Positions 1 through 6,722 of a DNA stretch of 64,000 bases are shown piece by piece. Position numbers and translations under genes: made by a program. The notes beneath the pieces were generated by a model. The model worked only from the letters and a program-made list of their open reading frames with translations. It was not told the DNA's origin and searched no databases. The stretch's first letter is position 1. The number at the start of each line of letters is the position of its first letter. This stretch comes from Dyella sp. A6 (GTDB lineage: Bacteria; Pseudomonadota; Gammaproteobacteria; Xanthomonadales; Rhodanobacteraceae): assembly GCF_036320485.1 (NCBI RefSeq), contig NZ_CP132911.1, positions 2,294,001 to 2,358,000 on the forward strand, written 5' to 3'.

Positions 1-446
1 TCTGCGGACCAGATCCTCTGGTCCCCATCGAGCTGGCCATCGGCCCAGTGATATTCGAAGGCCTTGCCGCCTCCCTGGCCGTAGATGACCTCCTCACCAT
101 CCATGCGTTGGTTGCGGACTGAAAACGTTATTGACCTATCCCCGCCGCGGTCGTGGCAGATCACATGCCCCTCGACGACGCCGTTCTTGAATTCGACATC
201 GCAGTTGTCGGTGGAGACGAGCGGATCGACAAAGGCCCCGGTCATCCGTTCAGGCGGAAAACGCAATTGATCGGATACGAACGGAGGCACGTCGTTGAAG
301 TGCACAGTGCCGGTATAGGGATCGGTGCTGCCGTGTTTGTAGGCAACGCCATGGTCGAAGTCGAGCTGCCCGGATTGGATTTTTGATGCACACCCGGCCA
401 GCGCAACAACAGCTGACAGGAACGTCCAGACCTTCAGATGTTTCAC
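1..446 (-). CDS. Putative lipoprotein, C-terminus cut by window edge
   Basis: Reading from a GTG at 446 leftwards gives 148 open codons running off the window. An AGGGG ribosome site lies just upstream of the GTG. The N-terminus is a lipoprotein signal: basic start (MKHLKVW), hydrophobic core, then lipobox LAGC with the cysteine near residue 19. The mature part has short Gly/Tyr/Asp repeats (AYKHGSTDPYTGTV, VIYGQGGGKAFEYHWADGQLDG) resembling MORN/YwqK-type repeats found in exported bacterial proteins of unknown function. I do not recognise a specific family. It was found by manual translation because it has a GTG start and no stop inside the window. Confidence 0.6.
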   Translation of the reverse strand, partial: MKHLKVWTFLSAVVALAGCASKIQSGQLDFDHGVAYKHGSTDPYTGTVHFNDVPPFVSDQLRFPPERMTGAFVDPLVSTDNCDVEFKNGVVEGHVICHDRGGDRSITFSVRNQRMDGEEVIYGQGGGKAFEYHWADGQLDGDQRIWSA

Positions 447-651
447 GGATATACCCCTTCGCTTGTAATTGGTGAGCGTCCCTTTGGCCTGGGCGACGCC
501 AGACCGCCCCTCAGGGCAGACGCAACAGGCTTTCAACGAGTTAGCTCGCTCTACTGGCCGCGTGGCCCACTCCGCTCGTGCACAAATTGCCCGGCAGCGT
601 ATCCATCCCGGCGATCAACATCAAATCTTTTGATATTAAATGTCGGCGTAT

Positions 652-668
652 CTAAAGATGCGCTTTAG
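652..668. promoter_or_regulatory. Probable operator for the adjacent XRE regulator
   Basis: CTAAAG-ATGCG-CTTTAG is a perfect 6-bp inverted repeat with a 5-bp spacer, 29 bp upstream of the XRE-regulator ATG. It sits next to an AT-rich tract with promoter-like elements. Short palindromes in this position are typical autoregulatory sites for XRE/Cro repressors; binding is inferred. Confidence 0.45.
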
Positions 669-697
669 GTTCCCCGTCGTTGCGACGAGGTGGACCG

Positions 698-1000
698 ATG
701 CCGAACCCCAAGAAGCCGCGCCCGAAGGCCCCGCCGGCGCCGAAGAGCCTGCATCGCCCGGAGTACAAGGCCGTCCTTGCGACGTTGCTTGAGATCCGCG
801 AGGAAGCCGACCTTCTTCAGGCCGAACTGGGCAAGAAGCTGCGACGGTCGCAGTCGTACGTCTCGATGGCCGAGCGCGGGGCCATTCGCCTCGACCCACT
901 GCAACTTCGCGACTGGTGCCTCGCGTGCGACACGACATTGGCTGCCTACGTCGATAAGCTTGAGCACCGGTTGAGCCGAGCCAAGGGCGCCGGTCGCTAG
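698..1000 (+). CDS. XRE-family helix-turn-helix regulator
   Basis: A 100-residue protein with a proline/lysine-rich N-terminal tail (about residues 1-20) and a Cro/C1-type HTH over about residues 25-75. The motif reads QAELGKKLRRSQSYVSMAERG, the usual XRE recognition-helix layout. ATG at 698 is chosen because GAGGTGG lies directly upstream; an in-frame TTG at 680 would add six residues. No toxin partner is adjacent, so it is more likely a stand-alone island regulator than an antitoxin. The perfect palindrome at 652-668 suggests autoregulation. It is convergent with the RadC-like gene. Confidence 0.75.
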   Translation: MPNPKKPRPKAPPAPKSLHRPEYKAVLATLLEIREEADLLQAELGKKLRRSQSYVSMAERGAIRLDPLQLRDWCLACDTTLAAYVDKLEHRLSRAKGAGR

Positions 1001-1034
1001 GACCACCGCCCTCCCCTCTATGTGGCTGGGCCCG

Positions 1035-1514
1035 TCAGAGGAGACCGCGACTGGCCAGACTGACGCAGGTTTCCCCGACGATGACGTGATCGAGGACACG
1101 TACCCCAACCAGTTCCAGCGCCTCTTTCAGCGTCTTGGTAATGGCCCTGTCGGAGACGCTGGGCTCAGCAACACCGCTCGGGTGATTGTGCGCAAGAATC
1201 ACGGCGCTCGCGTTGCGGCCCAAGGCTTCCCGGACCACTTCCCGCGGATAGATGCTGGCACCGTCGATCGTTCCGGTGAACAGTCGCTGGCAGTCTAGGA
1301 TGCGGTGCCGATTGTCGAGCCAGAGGACATGAAACTCCTCATGAAGCAAACCGCCCAGTCGCATGCGAAGGAAATCGGGGGCATCGGCTGGACTCTCAAT
1401 CACACCGAGCCGCTTAAGGCGGGCGCGGAGTATGTCTTCCGCAGCGGCAAGGATCTCTTGATCGCTCGAGGACACGCTCGGCACTTTGGGCTTGGCCGAT
1501 CGTAAAGTGGACAT
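1035..1514 (-). CDS. radC: RadC-family JAB/MPN-domain protein
   Basis: A 159-residue protein consisting mainly of the RadC JAB1/MPN metalloprotease-like domain. The zinc-binding signature HNHPSG is intact, followed by the spaced S..D (SVSDRAITKTL). It lacks the N-terminal helix-hairpin-helix of the roughly 220-residue chromosomal RadC, which is typical of short RadC proteins carried on islands and plasmids. ATG 1514 has AAGGAG seven bases upstream; a longer start at 1559 is less likely. Such genes often sit near restriction or defence functions on mobile elements; their molecular role is not settled. Confidence 0.85.
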   Translation of the reverse strand: MSTLRSAKPKVPSVSSSDQEILAAAEDILRARLKRLGVIESPADAPDFLRMRLGGLLHEEFHVLWLDNRHRILDCQRLFTGTIDGASIYPREVVREALGRNASAVILAHNHPSGVAEPSVSDRAITKTLKEALELVGVRVLDHVIVGETCVSLASRGLL

Positions 1515-1669
1515 CGTGGACTCCTTGGCGAAGATGCCAGAAAGCCCAAGGCCCGGCATGTGCCGGGCCTTGGGATGAGTGTGGCGTGGGAAAGTGGTGG
1601 GCGGGGCCCCGCGGACATCCGGCTATTTGCCGAAAGTCCTGCCGAACACGGCGGCGAAATTTCAGGTGC

Positions 1670-2065
1670 TCATGCAGGCTGGCTGAATGCATGACCGCAT
1701 TCGACGCAGCGGTATTTGTCCAGCACGTGTTCGTCGATCACGTCACCGAAGGCCGCGCCAGCGGCGCATCCTGCCGAACCGCTCTTCAGCACGGCCAGCA
1801 CACCTCCAGCGAGGCTACCGGCCGCGGCGTCCACGGGGTCTGCCGCCGAACCGCTGGCTGCGCGGATGTCCGCACCAGAAAGGACAAGGGCCATGCCGCT
1901 GCCGATTCCGGCAGCCGCGCCCAAGGCGCCGCCGATCTTCTTGCCGTAACTGCGGGTTTCGATACATTCGGACTGACAACGCGGACAGAGTAGCACCTGG
2001 GCCGCAAGCACCAACGAGGGATCGACCGCCTCGCCGGCCGGCTCCGAGGATATGGATTCATTCAT
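1670..2065 (-). CDS. Zinc-ribbon and glycine-zipper small protein
   Basis: A 131-residue protein with two CxxC pairs: CPRCQSEC near residue 27 and CVECGHAF near the C-terminus. They could form a split zinc ribbon bracketing a glycine/alanine-rich stretch (GGALGAAAGIGSGMALVLSG and a second Ala/Gly block) that looks like a glycine-zipper membrane segment. The chosen ATG at 2065 has GGGAG upstream; the longer reading to 2131 has no good ribosome site. Function unknown. It lies on the same strand as the RadC gene with a 155 bp gap, so co-transcription is possible but not shown. Confidence 0.6.
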   Translation of the reverse strand: MNESISSEPAGEAVDPSLVLAAQVLLCPRCQSECIETRSYGKKIGGALGAAAGIGSGMALVLSGADIRAASGSAADPVDAAAGSLAGGVLAVLKSGSAGCAAGAAFGDVIDEHVLDKYRCVECGHAFSQPA

Positions 2066-2414
2066 CACGACACTCCCGAGAGGAAGACACCTGCGCGACC
2101 ATTCGCGCAGATGGAGCGAGGCATTCCCCAACTCAGGCGTGGTGATATGCGCCTGAAATTTCTTGGAATCGCAGATAAACCGGCATGTTTGCGCGGCACG
2201 CTCGCGCGCACTCAGTGAGCTCGTCGCACGACCGATCCGGGGCGACCTGCACGCGGGCGGGTACGATCAACCGCAACGTGCGTATTGCCAGCTAACTGAT
2301 CACGCGCTGCCGAAGCTGTTGACCAAGGCTGACACAGAACTTGATCAGCATCGCCAACGAGCTGACCATCGCCTAAGAGCGCCTGTCGTGCGCAACCGAC
2401 AGGCAGCAACCGAC
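2066..2414. other. Gene-poor stretch left of the IS30 element
   Basis: About 350 bp with no convincing gene. Small open frames on both strands lack ribosome sites and recognisable domains. It ends in a short direct repeat (CAACCGAC twice, 6 bp apart) immediately before the left inverted repeat of the IS. It may be residue of older insertions. Confidence 0.4.
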
Positions 2415-3643
2415 GGCGGATTCAACCGGTGGATGCAACACATTGCCGATAACGTTCGGCCGGTGTTTCGTAGCCTAGCGTTTTTCTCGGGCGCTCATTC
2501 AACTGTCGAGCCACTGCATCAAGCTTGGCTTGCGACACATTCGAGAGATCCATCCCCTTGGGAAAATACTGCCGCAGCAGCCGGTTGGTATTTTCGTTCG
2601 AGCCACGTTGCCAGGGCTTGTGTGGATCACAGAAGTAGACTTGGACGTCCGTCGCGAGCGTGAAGTCTCGGTGCCTGGCCATTTCGCTGCCGCGATCCCA
2701 CGTCAGCGACCGGTACAGTTGCTTAGGCAGGCGACGGGCGCTTTTGATCAGTGCGTTGACCACGGTCTCGCTGTCCTTGTTGGCGACCTTCACCAAGATC
2801 ACATAGCGTGTCTGCCGCTCGACCAGCGTGGCGATTTGACTGTCCTTGTTGCCAAACACCAGATCGCCTTCCCAGTGGCCAGGCACTGCCCGGTCTCCCG
2901 CTTCAGCCGGTCGCTCGCTGATCGACACGGTGTCCTTGATGCGACCGTGATCGCCTGTCTTTTGGGTGTGGTGACGCGACCGGCGCATGGCTCGTGTACG
3001 CCGTAGGTGAGCCAGCAGCTCCTTCTTCAAGGCGCCGCGCGACTGGATATACAGTGTGCGATAGATCGTTTCGTGAGACACCTGACGGTTCGCATCCTCG
3101 GGGTAGATACGCTTGAGCCAACCGGCAACTTGCTCGGGTGACCATTGTCGGCGGAGCTTGGCAGCCACCTGAGACGCTAAACCCCTGTGCAGGGCCAGCT
3201 TACACGGCTTGGGTCGAAGCGCCCGCTCCCAGGCGGCCCGATCAGCCTGCTCTGCACGGTAGTGTTGCCGGCCTTGGTTGCGCTTCAGCTCACGGCTGAC
3301 GGTCGATGGCGCCCTGTTCAGCCCAACGGCGATCGAACGGATCGACTTTCCAGCAGCCACACCACGCGATATCTCCTCTCGTTCGGCCGGTCGCAACGCC
3401 CGCAGTGAGCGATGCCGTGCTGGTGGGCGGATGCCCCCAGACCGAGCGAAGACCCCCGCGACCGCGGAATGGTGTCGATCGAATAGGTCGGCAATCTGCT
3501 GCAGCGACTCGCCTCGCTGCCAGCGATCCCACATCAACGACTTCTGCGTCTCCGAGTAATAAATTCGCTTACGTTGGCGCATCTGCAACACTCCTGCTGC
3601 CGTGGCAGCTCTCAGTGTGTTGCATCCACCGGTTGAATCCGCC
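2415..3643 (-). mobile_element. IS30-family insertion sequence, apparently intact
   Basis: A 1.23 kb element bounded by near-terminal inverted repeats of 28 bp at 2415-2442 and 3616-3643 (core GGATTCAACCGGTGGATGCA). Inside is one full-length transposase whose stop codon lies within the left repeat, a compact layout normal for IS30 elements. A clear target-site duplication is not evident, so the exact ends could be off by a few bases. It inserted about 40 bp upstream of the small gene at 3684. Confidence 0.9.
2422..3582 (-). CDS. IS30-family transposase
   Basis: A 386-residue DDE transposase. An N-terminal HTH region (ISRGVAAGKSIRSIAVGLN, APSTVSRELKRN) is followed by the catalytic domain. The acidic triad fits VPGHWEGDLVF, SLTWDRGSEMARH and the late glutamate in WQRGSNENTNRLLRQYFPKG, the hallmark IS30 C-terminal block. 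ATG 3582 has AGGAG eight bases upstream; the upstream extension to 3684 runs through the inverted repeat and is rejected. No frameshift or internal stop is visible, so the copy should be active or recently active. Confidence 0.93.
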   Translation of the reverse strand: MRQRKRIYYSETQKSLMWDRWQRGESLQQIADLFDRHHSAVAGVFARSGGIRPPARHRSLRALRPAEREEISRGVAAGKSIRSIAVGLNRAPSTVSRELKRNQGRQHYRAEQADRAAWERALRPKPCKLALHRGLASQVAAKLRRQWSPEQVAGWLKRIYPEDANRQVSHETIYRTLYIQSRGALKKELLAHLRRTRAMRRSRHHTQKTGDHGRIKDTVSISERPAEAGDRAVPGHWEGDLVFGNKDSQIATLVERQTRYVILVKVANKDSETVVNALIKSARRLPKQLYRSLTWDRGSEMARHRDFTLATDVQVYFCDPHKPWQRGSNENTNRLLRQYFPKGMDLSNVSQAKLDAVARQLNERPRKTLGYETPAERYRQCVASTG

Positions 3644-3683
3644 ACCCAGAGCGGACGTACATCGTCAAATTGGAGATGACGCA

Positions 3684-4025
3684 ATGGTTCGTGCGGGACT
3701 GATCACCAAGTTGCTGAGCTGCGAGCAGCCCCTGCTTCAAGTTCTCGCCGACCTAGCGACATATGGCTGGAATGCCGACGCTCCGCTTGCCAAATTGAAC
3801 TCATCGCACATCCGCAATGCATTGCACAGGTACGTTCACGCAGAGCTGTCTGCCGAACAGGTTGGAGAGTGGGCTGAGGCTATCGAATGTCGCGAGGACA
3901 TAGCCTACGATCCAGACTCGTTGGCAGGAGCGACAATTTTTGAACTGACGAATCCGGAGTTGACGCTACCGCTCAACCGGGTGCGAGCAGAGGAGCTATT
4001 ACAGCAACTTTCCGTTGACTCATAG
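3684..4025 (+). CDS. Small hypothetical acidic protein
   Basis: A 113-residue acidic, mostly helical protein. The central motif (ELSAEQVGEWAEAIECREDIAY, then IFELTNPEL) resembles small uncharacterised bacterial proteins that carry an 'E-L-S-A-E-x-v-e-x-W-A-x-x-I-E-x-R-x-D-I' core. No function can be assigned; an immunity or accessory role is a guess. ATG 3684 is preceded by GGAG at 3672-3675. Base composition is clearly lower in GC than the core genes. The IS30 element ends 40 bp upstream and may have removed its native promoter. A GTTAGCC integron-like core lies 66 bp downstream. Confidence 0.55.
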   Translation: MVRAGLITKLLSCEQPLLQVLADLATYGWNADAPLAKLNSSHIRNALHRYVHAELSAEQVGEWAEAIECREDIAYDPDSLAGATIFELTNPELTLPLNRVRAEELLQQLSVDS

Positions 4026-4090
4026 TGCCTGCCAGCGACCCGAAGTTGCCGTTCCAGGGCCGGCCCCTCTGCCCGGCTATACGCTTGGTT

Positions 4091-4206
4091 GTTAGCCGGA
4101 CCAGGCAAAGATAAGCTCCCTTCAGAACAAGGGGTTGCGTCAGAATTTTTGGCGCGAACGTGTATGCATAACCGGACCCACGGGTCCGCATATTCAGTAG
4201 TTAGCC
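4091..4206 (+). repeat. Two GTTAGCC integron-type core sites flanking a non-coding segment
   Basis: GTTAGCC occurs at 4091-4097 and again at 4200-4206, 109 bp apart, in the same orientation. The second is followed after four bases by the ATG of the next gene, the spacing usual for a gene cassette start. The segment between has no open frame but contains a 7-bp hairpin (CGGACCC/GGGTCCG). It may be a degenerate attC or an ORF-less cassette; the outer halves of the sites are not well conserved. Confidence 0.4.
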
Positions 4207-4210
4207 TCCC

Positions 4211-4651
4211 ATGACAACTTATGAACGCATCGCAATTATTTCGAGTGCAGGGTTGCTACTTATCGGCATCGAGGCTGACGTCGTTTGTCATGCCGGTCAT
4301 TGGTTCGCACGCTCAGGGGCGCTGGTGACGGTCGTCGCCATTCTGTTCGCAGCGCTAGACTTAAAAGATCGGCTTTCGTCAGTGCCAGCATGGGTTGAGA
4401 CGCAGTTGCTGCGCAGTCGCGATGCAATTCGTCAAATGGGCAAGACAGGAGGCCTTGATGATGCAACTTGTGAAACCTTTGTAGATAAAGTTGTTTCCGA
4501 AGTTCGAAAAGATGTTCAGTGCGAACTACGCAAAGCAAGTGGTCGCGCACTCCTCGTTGAACTCATCCTGTTCATCGTAGGCACGATCGTCTGGGGTTTC
4601 GGCGATCTTGCCACTGACTTATTTATTGCGTCCAAGTCGCTCTGCGGCTAA
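4211..4651 (+). CDS. Cassette-borne membrane protein of unknown function
   Basis: A 146-residue protein with two adjacent hydrophobic segments near residues 7-25 and 34-48, a soluble charged middle (about 50-110), and a C-terminal membrane segment at about 112-135 (LLVELILFIVGTIVWGFGDLATD). No enzymatic motif is seen. Context is the interesting part: a GTTAGCC core ends 4 bp before the ATG, and the TAA stop lies inside a good attC site, the classic layout of a mobile integron cassette. GC content is below that of the flanking core. Small membrane proteins are common cargo in sedentary chromosomal integrons. Confidence 0.65.
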   Translation: MTTYERIAIISSAGLLLIGIEADVVCHAGHWFARSGALVTVVAILFAALDLKDRLSSVPAWVETQLLRSRDAIRQMGKTGGLDDATCETFVDKVVSEVRKDVQCELRKASGRALLVELILFIVGTIVWGFGDLATDLFIASKSLCG

Positions 4652-4702
4652 CAACTCGTTCAAGGCGGACGGCTACGCCGCCGCTTAACTCCAGCGTTGA
4701 CC
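4646..4702 (+). repeat. attC recombination site of aadA-like type
   Basis: A 57-bp imperfect palindrome starting GGCTAAC (R'') and ending GTTGACC (R'). Between them are AACTCGTTCAAGGCGG, a GGC-TAC-GCC hairpin tip and CCGCTTAACTCCAGC. The arms (CTCGTTCAAG and CTTAACTC) match the inner part of well-known integron attC sites such as that of aadA cassettes. The R' core has drifted from the expected GTTAGCC, so recombination activity may be reduced. It overlaps the stop codon of the upstream gene. Confidence 0.7.
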
Positions 4703-4937
4703 GTCCGCTTCTGGCCGCAGGCAGCCCTTGCGATCACGGCCGCGACCGAGGATGCTTCGAAGGGCCGGGCCCGACCCTTTGCGGACATTTTTCTTATCAT
4801 TAATGCTTCGGGAAAAGAAACCCATGAATGCCACAGGGTAATCGTAAGATATATTTTTCGCTTAGAGTGTCGGAAGAATATTCGCTAAAGATCCGCGCGC
4901 ACCAGCCGCGTGTAGAAACGAAAAAAAGGAGAGTCGT

Positions 4938-6722
4938 GTGCGGATATCGCGAGTAAAGATCAGCAACTTTGCTAACTTCTCTGAGATCGATGTCGAGACT
5001 GGCGAAAGCATCGTCATCGTCGGTGAGAACAAGGTCGGCAAGAGCAACTTCGTCCGTGCGCTGCAACTGATCCTCGACCCTAGTCTTTCTGAACGTGATC
5101 GGCAGCTCGGGCTTGAGCATTTCTGGGATGGTTTGGGAGAAGACAAGCTCAGCGAAACAATCGAGGTCGCGGTAGAGCTGACCGACTTCACGGGCGATCC
5201 GCGGTTGATGGCGCACCTTAACGACTGCGTGGTCGATCCGGGGCCGCCAATGGTTGCGCGTCTCACCTACCGTTTCCAACCGAAGGCAAATCTCGGGCGG
5301 GACCCGGAGAGCCTCGCTGACTATGAGTACATCGTTTTCGGCGGCGATGATCCCGCGATGTCAATTGGGCCGTCACTGCGGCGGATGCTTCCACTCGACG
5401 TGCAGGTCGCGCTGCGCAATGCCGAGAAGGATCTGTCGAGTTGGCGAAATTCGCCGTTAAGGCCGTTGATTGAGGAACTGGCGACCTCCCTCGATGAAGA
5501 CGCGCGGGCCGAAATCCAGGAGCAGGTCAACGAGGCGCAGGCCGAGCTGGTCAGCCATGATGAAGTAGTCGCAACCGCCGAGCGGATCAGCGAGCGGCTG
5601 ATCGCGATCGCGGGCGAGCAGCATGCGGTGCCGTTGACGCTTGGCCTGGCGCCGACGCGGGTCGATGCGCTGCTGCGCAGTCTGCGTCTGCTGATCGACA
5701 ATGGTGCGCGCGGCATTCCAGATGCCAGCCTTGGGACGGCGAACCTGATCTTCCTGGCACTCAAGAGCTTGGAACTCGATCGGCTTGTGACGGATGGCGA
5801 GCGCGACCACACATTCTTTGTGGTCGAGGAGCCGGAAGCTCACCTTCATCCGCACGTACAGCGTCTGGTTTACCGCTATTTCCTCGGAAGCAGCGGGGAT
5901 GGCGAAGAGCAAGCACTGCCACTCACAACCATCCTGACCACTCATTCGCCGCACATCGCGAGCGTCACCCCGATCCGTTCGCTCGTGCTGCTTCGTCAAG
6001 ACGCGGCAACGAATGCGACGATCGTCGTTTCGACGGCCAAGGCGCCGCTCGACGAGCGCGACGAGGCGGACCTTCAGCGCTACATCGACGTAAGTCGTGG
6101 CGAGATCTTCTTCGCTCGCGGGGTCATCCTGGTCGAGGGCGACGCAGAGCGGTTTCTCGTGCCTGCCTTCGCCGAGGCGCTGGACATTCCACTTGACATG
6201 CTGGGCATCACCGTATGCTCGGTCAGCGGCACGAACTTCACGCCCTACGTCAAGCTGCTGGGCCCCGAGGGCCTCAACATTCCGCACGTCATTCTGACCG
6301 ATCGCGACCCGAACGGAACGAAACCTCCTCTGGTCCGACGTCGCCTGATCAAGGTCCTGCGGTTGGTCGAAGACGGCGTGAACTACACGCCTCTGAATGC
6401 CGACGCCGTCATCGCGCGCGCGGAGGCGTTGGGATATTTCGTGAACAGCAACACGCTGGAACCGGAGCTATTCACCGGCGGGCTTGCTGAGGCGATGCAG
6501 GAGGTCATTGAACAGGAACTGTCGATCGGCCAGGCGACGCGCGACCTGATCCAGGGATGGGTCGATGACACCGATACCCTCGACGAGGAGCAACTGATCA
6601 AGCTCATCGAGCGGATTGGCAAAGGGCGTTTCGCGCAGGCGCTGGCGCCGCACGTCGATGAGGATACGTGCCCGGATTACATCCGGCAGGCGCTGGAGTA
6701 TATCCGCGATGCCATTACGTAG
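4938..6722 (+). CDS. gajA: Gabija anti-phage protein GajA (OLD-family ATPase/TOPRIM nuclease)
   Basis: A 594-residue protein close to the size of characterised GajA. An N-terminal ABC-type ATPase has Walker A GENKVGKSN (about 29-37), a signature-like LGTANLIFLAL (about 265-275), Walker B FFVVEEPEAHLHPH (about 293-306) and the TTHSPHI switch (about 334-340). A TOPRIM nuclease domain follows, with ILVEGDAERF (about 397-406) and LTDRDPNG (about 453-460). GajA is known to be a nucleotide-regulated sequence-specific DNA nicking enzyme that assembles with GajB. It starts at GTG 4938, preceded by AGGAGA at 4927-4932. Its 3' end overlaps gajB by 14 bp, indicating translational coupling. Confidence 0.9.
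   Translation: MRISRVKISNFANFSEIDVETGESIVIVGENKVGKSNFVRALQLILDPSLSERDRQLGLEHFWDGLGEDKLSETIEVAVELTDFTGDPRLMAHLNDCVVDPGPPMVARLTYRFQPKANLGRDPESLADYEYIVFGGDDPAMSIGPSLRRMLPLDVQVALRNAEKDLSSWRNSPLRPLIEELATSLDEDARAEIQEQVNEAQAELVSHDEVVATAERISERLIAIAGEQHAVPLTLGLAPTRVDALLRSLRLLIDNGARGIPDASLGTANLIFLALKSLELDRLVTDGERDHTFFVVEEPEAHLHPHVQRLVYRYFLGSSGDGEEQALPLTTILTTHSPHIASVTPIRSLVLLRQDAATNATIVVSTAKAPLDERDEADLQRYIDVSRGEIFFARGVILVEGDAERFLVPAFAEALDIPLDMLGITVCSVSGTNFTPYVKLLGPEGLNIPHVILTDRDPNGTKPPLVRRRLIKVLRLVEDGVNYTPLNADAVIARAEALGYFVNSNTLEPELFTGGLAEAMQEVIEQELSIGQATRDLIQGWVDDTDTLDEEQLIKLIERIGKGRFAQALAPHVDEDTCPDYIRQALEYIRDAIT

Noticed and set aside
680..697. TTG 680 as the start of the XRE gene
   Set aside because: ATG 698 has a GAGGTGG site at the right distance and a more natural N-terminus.
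2163..2663. Plus-strand frame running into the IS30 element
   Set aside because: Crosses the inverted repeat and lies antisense to the transposase; no domain.
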